A DNA stretch of 12,409 nucleotides, from assembly GCA_937936215.1 (NCBI GenBank), contig CALGWX010000342.1:1-12409 (forward strand), in the 5' to 3' direction. The position numbers were made by a program, and so were the translations under genes. Below, in pieces: positions 8,591 to 12,409 of this stretch (positions are counted from its first letter, which is position 1; the number at the start of each line of letters is the position of its first letter). The notes below the pieces were generated by a model, which did not search any database, was not told the origin of the DNA, and saw only the letters and a program-made list of their open reading frames with translations. The stretch comes from an uncultured Burkholderiaceae bacterium (lineage in GTDB: Bacteria > Pseudomonadota > Gammaproteobacteria > Burkholderiales > Burkholderiaceae_F).

Positions 8591-9601
8591 TCACGAACTC
8601 TTGGCCTGCTCGGGGCCGTGGTGCTTGGACCCAAACGGATAGGCGCCGCCGCCCTTGCCGCTCGGCGGGATGCGCAGCGACAGCACCATCGTCACCGCCA
8701 GCACGGTGGCGGTGAACGCCAGCGACCACGCGACCGGGATCTTGTAGACGTCGACCAGCAGCATCTTGGTGCCGATGGCCACCAGCACGATCGCCAGCCC
8801 GTAGGAGAGCAGGTGGAAGCGCTCGTGCATGCCGGCGAGCAGGAAGTACATCGCCCGCAGGCCGAGGATGGCGAACACGTTCGAGGTCAGCACGATGAAC
8901 GGGTCGGTGGTGATGGCGAAGATCGCCGGGATCGAGTCGACCGCGAAGATCACGTCGACGATGCCGATCAGCACGATCACCACCAGCAGCGGTGTCGCCA
9001 CCTTGACGCCGTCGATCCTGGTGAAGAACCGCTCGCCGTCATAGCCGGGCGCGATGCGGAAGCGGCGCCGCACCCACGTGAGCGCCGGGTTGCTTTCGAG
9101 GTCCGGCTCCTGCCCGGCGGCCCACCACATCTTCACGCCGGTGAAGACGAGGAAGGCGCCGAAGAGGTACAGGATCCAGTGGAACTGCGCGATCAGCCAG
9201 GCGCCGATCAGGATCAGCACCGCCCGCAGCACCAGCGCGCCGAGGATGCCGATCATCAGCACCCGCTTCTGGAATTCCGGCGGCACTGCGAAATAGGTGA
9301 ACAGCATCAGGAACACGAAGATGTTGTCCACCGCCAGCGCCTTTTCCACCAGGTAGCCGGTGATGAACTCCAGCGCCTTGGTGTTGGCCTCGGCGCTGCC
9401 GGCCGGCCCGCCGAGGTACCACCACAGCCAGCCGACGAAGACGAACGAGACGGCGACCCAGATCAGCGACCAGATGGCCGCCTCGGTCATGCTCACGCGG
9501 TGCGCGCCCTGGCGGCTCAGGGCGGCGAAGTCGATGACGAGGGCGACGAGGACGAAGGCCGCAAACAGCGACCACATCAGCGGCGTGCCGATGCCGAGCA
9601 T
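8591..9601 (-). CDS. TerC/Alx-family integral membrane protein, probable Mn2+ exporter
   Basis: Polytopic inner-membrane protein of the TerC family; the relatives Alx and MntP-type genes act in manganese homeostasis. The product has 336 residues (E. coli Alx is about 320). About nine hydrophobic segments are seen, with a central loop (about 162-200) rich in charge. The two hallmark motifs are ALAVDNIFVF (about 88-97, Asp92) and FAVDSIPAIFA (about 219-229, Asp222); Asp24, Glu86 and Asp216 are further intramembrane acidic residues, likely metal ligands by family analogy. The C-terminal 25 residues are polar with GKGGG and two His. The ATG at 9601 is set by a GGAG six bases upstream. The leader carries a yybP-ykoY riboswitch, a typical partner of this family, which supports Mn2+ rather than tellurite as the substrate. 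It is convergent with lptG. I would call it Alx-like but leave the symbol open. Confidence 0.93.
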   Translation of the reverse strand: MLGIGTPLMWSLFAAFVLVALVIDFAALSRQGAHRVSMTEAAIWSLIWVAVSFVFVGWLWWYLGGPAGSAEANTKALEFITGYLVEKALAVDNIFVFLMLFTYFAVPPEFQKRVLMIGILGALVLRAVLILIGAWLIAQFHWILYLFGAFLVFTGVKMWWAAGQEPDLESNPALTWVRRRFRIAPGYDGERFFTRIDGVKVATPLLVVIVLIGIVDVIFAVDSIPAIFAITTDPFIVLTSNVFAILGLRAMYFLLAGMHERFHLLSYGLAIVLVAIGTKMLLVDVYKIPVAWSLAFTATVLAVTMVLSLRIPPSGKGGGAYPFGSKHHGPEQAKSS

Positions 9602-9607
9602 GGCGAA

Positions 9608-9611
9608 CTCC
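9608..9611 (-). promoter_or_regulatory. Ribosome binding site of the TerC/Alx gene
   Basis: GGAG on the minus strand, six bases before the ATG. It sits in the loop of a small GAAC/GTTC hairpin (9605-9616). It also overlaps a 7-base segment complementary to part of the riboswitch, so it is a plausible target of riboswitch control. Confidence 0.7.
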
Positions 9612-9652
9612 GGTTCATCGGGCCCCGGCGCGGGCCTGTTGTGCTGTCGGGT

Positions 9653-9800
9653 CGCCTGCTGGTCTTGCCGACCGATGCCGGTGGCATCGGCCCGCGGCGC
9701 CGGGAGGCGAGGGCTCGCGCCGGGCCCTGGCAGCTCCGTACTGACGGCGTCGCAGTCGAACCGGCGCGCGGCGCCGGACGGCTACTCCCCATGAGAGGCG
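9653..9800 (-). promoter_or_regulatory. yybP-ykoY manganese riboswitch in the TerC/Alx leader
   Basis: On the minus strand, about 50-200 bases before the start codon, the conserved parts of the yybP-ykoY aptamer appear in order. GGGGAGTAGC is at 9790-9781, GTCAGTACGG after a side hairpin at about 9745-9736, and GCAAGACC at 9668-9661. The first and last are the metal-binding loops of the known Mn2+ riboswitch. The closing stem P1 can form from CGCCT (9800-9796) plus TGG with CCA plus AGGCG (9657-9653). Internal arms include CCGGCGC/GCGCCGG (9777-9761) and an 8-bp CCGATGCC/GGCATCGG hairpin (9690-9672). In this class Mn2+ binding turns on export genes such as mntP and alx, and TerC is a typical target. 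No T-run follows, so translational control is more likely than termination. Ends are approximate. Confidence 0.88.
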
Positions 9801-9805
9801 CGCGG

Positions 9806-9811
9806 ATTACA
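9806..9811 (-). promoter_or_regulatory. Possible -10 element for the TerC/Alx transcript
   Basis: TGTAAT on the minus strand, five of six to consensus. A start about seven bases downstream would fall at about 9799, the 5' edge of the riboswitch closing stem, which fits well. The -35 is weak, and its expected position lies in a CCGGGC/GCCCGG hairpin (9823-9840). Confidence 0.45.
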
Positions 9812-9853
9812 ACAGCGGCCTGCCGGGCCGAGCAGCCCGGGTAAACCCTGTGT

Positions 9854-9880
9854 GTCCGACCGGCGATACGATCGGCGGAC
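9854..9880. promoter_or_regulatory. Inverted repeat before the dehydratase gene, possible operator
   Basis: GTCCG-A-CCG (9854-9862) pairs with CGGCGGAC (9873-9880), an imperfect 8-bp dyad with one extra base around a 10-base centre. The centre contains a weak -10-like TACGAT (9867-9872). The dyad ends 32 bases before the dehydratase ATG. Its place and symmetry fit a repressor site of a sugar-acid operon, but no regulator gene is in view. Confidence 0.3.
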
Positions 9881-9903
9881 GCCATCGATCCCCAAAGCCG
9901 CCC

Positions 9904-9907
9904 GAGG
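9904..9907 (+). promoter_or_regulatory. Ribosome binding site of the dehydratase gene
   Basis: GAGG, five bases before the ATG at 9913. It supports this start over a longer in-frame reading from 9850, whose extra 21 residues do not resemble the family. Confidence 0.6.
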
Positions 9908-9912
9908 CGACC

Positions 9913-11643
9913 ATGAACCGACCGCGCAAGAGGCCCGAGGAACTCCGCAGCCACCGCTGGTATAGCGCCAGGGACCTGCGCGCCTTTGGCCACCGCTCGC
10001 GCACCGCGCAGATGGGCTACACGCGCGCGGATTACGCCGGCAAGCCGGTGATCGCGATCATCAACACCTGGAGCGAGATCAACCCCTGCCACACCCACTT
10101 CCGGCAGCGGGCCGAGGAGGTCAAGCGCGGCGTCTGGCAGGCGGGCGGCTTCCCGGTGGAAATGCCGGCGATCTCGCTGTCGGAGCCGTTCCAGAAGCCC
10201 ACGACCATGCTCTATCGCAACCTGCTGGCGATGGAGACCGAGGAGCTGCTGCGCAGCTACCCGGCCGACGGCTGCGTGCTGATGGGCGGCTGCGACAAGA
10301 CCACGCCGGGGCTCATCATGGGCGCGCTGTCGATGAACCTGCCGGCCATTTTCATGCCGGCCGGGCCGATGCTGCGCGGCCACTGGCGGGGCGACACGCT
10401 GGGCAGCGGCTCGGACGTGTGGAAGTACTGGGCCGAGCTTCGCGCCGGCAACATCGGCGAGGACGACTGGGCCGAGATCGAGCAGGGCATCGCCCGCTCG
10501 CCAGGCCACTGCATGACGATGGGCACCGCCTCGACGATGACCTCGGCGGTCGAGGCGATGGGGCTGGCGCTGCCCGGCGCGGCGTCGATCCCGGCCGCCG
10601 ACGCGCGGCACGCGCAGATGGCCAGCCTCACGGGCCGACGGGCGGTGGAGATGGTGTGGGAGGACCTGAAGCCGCGCGAGATCGTCACCGCGGCGGCGGT
10701 CGACAACGCGGTGACCACGGTGCTCGCGCTGGGCGGCTCGACCAATGCCATCGTGCACCTGATCGCGATCGCCCGCCGCGCCGGCGTGGCGCTCGACCTC
10801 GACCGCTTCGATGCGCTGGCGCGGCGCACGCCGGTGCTGGCCAATGTGCGGCCGTCGGGCAAGTACCTGATGGAGGACTTCTTCTATGCCGGCGGCCTGC
10901 GCGCGCTGCTGGCGCAGCTGGGTGACCTCATCGACGGCAGCGCGCTGACGGCCAACGGCCGCTCGCTTGGCGAGAACGTCGCTGGAACGCCGGTGTTCGG
11001 CGACGACGTGATCCGCAGTCGCGCCAACCCGCTGGTGGCGCACGACGGGCTGGCGGTGCTGCGCGGCAACCTCGCGCCCGACGGCGCCGTGATCAAGCCG
11101 CCGGCGATGGAGCCGCGGCTGCTGCGGCACGCGGGCCCGGCGGTGGTGTTCGCCAACTACAACGACATGGCGGCGCGGATCGACGATCCGGATCTCGCGG
11201 TGACCGCCGACAGCGTGATCGTGCTGCAGAACGCCGGCCCGCAGGGCGCCCCCGGCATGCCCGAGTGGGGCCAGCTGCCGATCCCGAAGAAACTGCTCGC
11301 CGCCGGCGTGCGCGACATGGTGCGGATCTCGGACGCGCGGATGAGCGGCACCAGTTATGGCGCCTGCGTGCTGCACGTGGCGCCGGAGTCGCACGTCGGC
11401 GGGCCGCTGGCGCTGGTACGCGACGGTGACCTGATCGAACTCGACGTGCCGGGGCGGCGGCTCGAACTACAGGTCGACGCGGCGGAACTGGTGCGCCGCC
11501 GCGCCGCCTGGACGCCGCCGCCACCGCACTACGGGCGCGGCTTCGGCGCGCTGTACCTGAGGCACATCCGCCAGGCCAACGAGGGCTGCGACTTCGACTT
11601 CCTCGAGGACGGGCCGCCGACGCCGGAACCGGAGATCCACTGA
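9913..11643 (+). CDS. IlvD/Edd-family sugar-acid dehydratase (L-arabinonate dehydratase type)
   Basis: Fe-S dehydratase that removes water from a sugar acid to give a 2-keto-3-deoxy acid; closest in my knowledge to L-arabinonate dehydratase of non-phosphorylative pentose pathways. The product has 576 residues, normal for the family. It opens [25 protein letters not shown], as ArDHT enzymes do. The three cluster cysteines are Cys59 (NPCHTH), Cys127 (GGCDKTTPG) and Cys200 ([12 protein letters not shown]), the same numbers as in the Rhizobium enzyme. Lys129 matches the metal-binding carbamoylated Lys, and Ser478 in RMSGTSYG is the probable catalytic base. GGSTNAIVH (274-282) is a further family motif. 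Start is ATG 9913 with GAGG before it. A 2-hydroxyacid dehydrogenase gene follows after 263 bp. It is not housekeeping IlvD, being shaped like the sugar-acid branch; xylonate, gluconate or another acid could be the real substrate. Confidence 0.9.
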   Translation: MNRPRKRPEELRSHRWYSARDLRAFGHRSRTAQMGYTRADYAGKPVIAIINTWSEINPCHTHFRQRAEEVKRGVWQAGGFPVEMPAISLSEPFQKPTTMLYRNLLAMETEELLRSYPADGCVLMGGCDKTTPGLIMGALSMNLPAIFMPAGPMLRGHWRGDTLGSGSDVWKYWAELRAGNIGEDDWAEIEQGIARSPGHCMTMGTASTMTSAVEAMGLALPGAASIPAADARHAQMASLTGRRAVEMVWEDLKPREIVTAAAVDNAVTTVLALGGSTNAIVHLIAIARRAGVALDLDRFDALARRTPVLANVRPSGKYLMEDFFYAGGLRALLAQLGDLIDGSALTANGRSLGENVAGTPVFGDDVIRSRANPLVAHDGLAVLRGNLAPDGAVIKPPAMEPRLLRHAGPAVVFANYNDMAARIDDPDLAVTADSVIVLQNAGPQGAPGMPEWGQLPIPKKLLAAGVRDMVRISDARMSGTSYGACVLHVAPESHVGGPLALVRDGDLIELDVPGRRLELQVDAAELVRRRAAWTPPPPHYGRGFGALYLRHIRQANEGCDFDFLEDGPPTPEPEIH

Positions 11644-11906
11644 ATGGGCGCGGGCCAAGCGCGGCGCAACCGCTTGCGGCAGCGTGCGCCTTGCCGGGGG
11701 ATCGGGGGCGTGAGCGCGCCGCGATCGCGCCGCGGCTGGCGGCTGCGCCTCGCGTTCCCGTCGATGTCCGCAGCGGCATGGGCCGGCAGCGGACGGGCTT
11801 TGGCAGCCGCTTGCCTGTCAACGCCAACGGCTACCGTGCCCGTGGCGTGCAACCTGGCACGTGGGGGTCGTCCCGCCGTTGCTCGATCGGCGCAGGCGAG
11901 CGCCGA
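11644..11906 (+). other. Spacer between dehydratase and dehydrogenase genes, with a doubtful ORF
   Basis: An 88-codon frame begins with an ATG immediately after the dehydratase TGA, and its own TGA overlaps the next ATG at 11907. The product is Arg/Ala/Ser-rich with mixed third positions, no hydrophobic pattern and no family resemblance, so I treat it as non-coding. The stretch also holds the palindrome CGCGATCGCG (11720-11729). I see no clear promoter or terminator. Confidence 0.4.
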
Positions 11907-12409
11907 ATGAAGCCCCGCCTGTTGCGGGTCGGCCCGCTGATGGCGAGCCTGGAGGCGCAGCTCGCGGCGCGCTTCGACGTCCACCCGCTGTGGCGCGAGG
12001 TCGACCGCGACGCATTCCTGGCCGCCCGCGGCGGCGCGTTCGGCGGCGTCGTCACCAGTGCGCGCTACGGCGCCGACCGCGCGCTGATTGAGGCGTTACC
12101 CGCGTTGCAGGTCATCGCCAGCATCGGCGTGGGTGTCGACGCGATCGATCTGGCCACGGCGCGCTCGCATGGGGTCGCGGTGTCGAACACCCCCGACGTG
12201 CTCACCGACTGCGTGGCCGATTTCGCCTTCGGCCTGCTGATCGACGTGGCGCGGCGGATCGCCGCCGCCGACCGCTTCGTGCGCCGCGGCGACTGGCAAC
12301 GCGAGCCGTTCCCGCTCGCCACGCGGGTTTGGGGCAAGCGGCTCGGCATCGTGGGCCTTGGCCGCATCGGCCGCGCGATCGCCCGCCGCGCCGAGGGCTT
12401 CTCGATGGC
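11907..12409 (+). CDS. D-isomer-specific 2-hydroxyacid dehydrogenase, N-terminal part (partial at right edge)
   Basis: NAD(P)-dependent oxidoreductase interconverting 2-hydroxy and 2-keto acids, in the group of glyoxylate/hydroxypyruvate reductases. The first 167 residues are present, about half of the usual 310-330. The N-terminal substrate domain contains VIASIGVGVDAIDL (69-82) and GVAVSNTPDVLTDCVADFA (89-107), both typical of the family. The Rossmann nucleotide-binding domain begins with KRLGIVGLGRIGRAIARR; its GxGxxG is Gly150, Gly152, Gly155. The Arg, Glu and His of the active site would lie beyond the edge. The ATG at 11907 has a weak purine-rich stretch (AGGCGAG) eight bases upstream. 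It reads in the same direction as the dehydratase, so both may serve one carbon-acid pathway, but the 263-bp gap leaves this open. The substrate cannot be told from this half. Confidence 0.92.
   Translation, partial: MKPRLLRVGPLMASLEAQLAARFDVHPLWREVDRDAFLAARGGAFGGVVTSARYGADRALIEALPALQVIASIGVGVDAIDLATARSHGVAVSNTPDVLTDCVADFAFGLLIDVARRIAAADRFVRRGDWQREPFPLATRVWGKRLGIVGLGRIGRAIARRAEGFSM

Noticed and set aside
8501..9844. 447-codon plus-strand frame over terC
   Set aside because: His/Asp/Gln/Glu-rich mirror of the TerC coding strand; no start signal and no family.
9577..11394. 605-codon minus-strand frame opposite the dehydratase, running into the terC leader
   Set aside because: Arg/His-rich antisense shadow of a clear Fe-S dehydratase; it also crosses the riboswitch, which has its own explanation.
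11720..11729. CGCGATCGCG palindrome, resembling the cyanobacterial HIP1 octamer
   Set aside because: A lone copy in very GC-rich DNA; related GATCGC strings in coding regions reflect codon use.
11816..11821. Perfect TTGACA on the minus strand, possible promoter
   Set aside because: No -10-like hexamer lies 15-19 bases downstream and no minus-strand gene follows that would need it.

Overview
The window is very GC-rich chromosomal DNA (GC-rich third codon positions throughout) from a proteobacterium, most likely a betaproteobacterium of the Burkholderiales. The reasons are the LptF, ValS and PepA sequences and a DUF2486-like gene directly downstream of holC, an arrangement I know from Burkholderia relatives. 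Nothing looks like a phage, transposon, CRISPR array, tRNA or rRNA. The species cannot be named from the sequence alone.

Layout. (1) 1-592, minus: 5' end of valS, running off the left edge. (2) 709-2907, plus: a secreted S9A prolyl-oligopeptidase-family serine peptidase, inserted divergently from valS. (3) 2909-5830, minus: DUF2486-like gene, holC and pepA, in the order pepA > holC > DUF2486. A 382-bp gap lies between pepA and holC, with one doubtful small ORF and several hairpins. (4) 5992-8278, plus: lptF and lptG, divergent from pepA. (5) 8279-8590: a non-coding convergent junction. (6) 8591-9601, minus: a TerC/Alx-family membrane protein whose 5' leader carries a recognisable yybP-ykoY (Mn2+) riboswitch at about 9653-9800. 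(7) 9913-11643, plus: an IlvD/Edd-family sugar-acid dehydratase of the L-arabinonate dehydratase type. (8) 11907-12409, plus: the start of a D-isomer-specific 2-hydroxyacid dehydrogenase, cut by the right edge.

How it fits together. Blocks 1, 3 and 4 match the classical order known from E. coli (valS-holC-pepA facing lptF-lptG). They combine housekeeping translation, replication and peptide turnover with the LPS-export permease pair. The S9A peptidase splits valS from the rest. Right of lptG the window turns to metal homeostasis (terC under a Mn riboswitch) and sugar-acid or hydroxyacid metabolism.

The most interesting elements are the riboswitch with a possible translational expression platform, the uncharacterised DUF2486-like protein coupled to holC, an inverted repeat placed like an operator before the dehydratase, and two gaps holding ORFs of doubtful status. 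I found no clearly novel multigene system.
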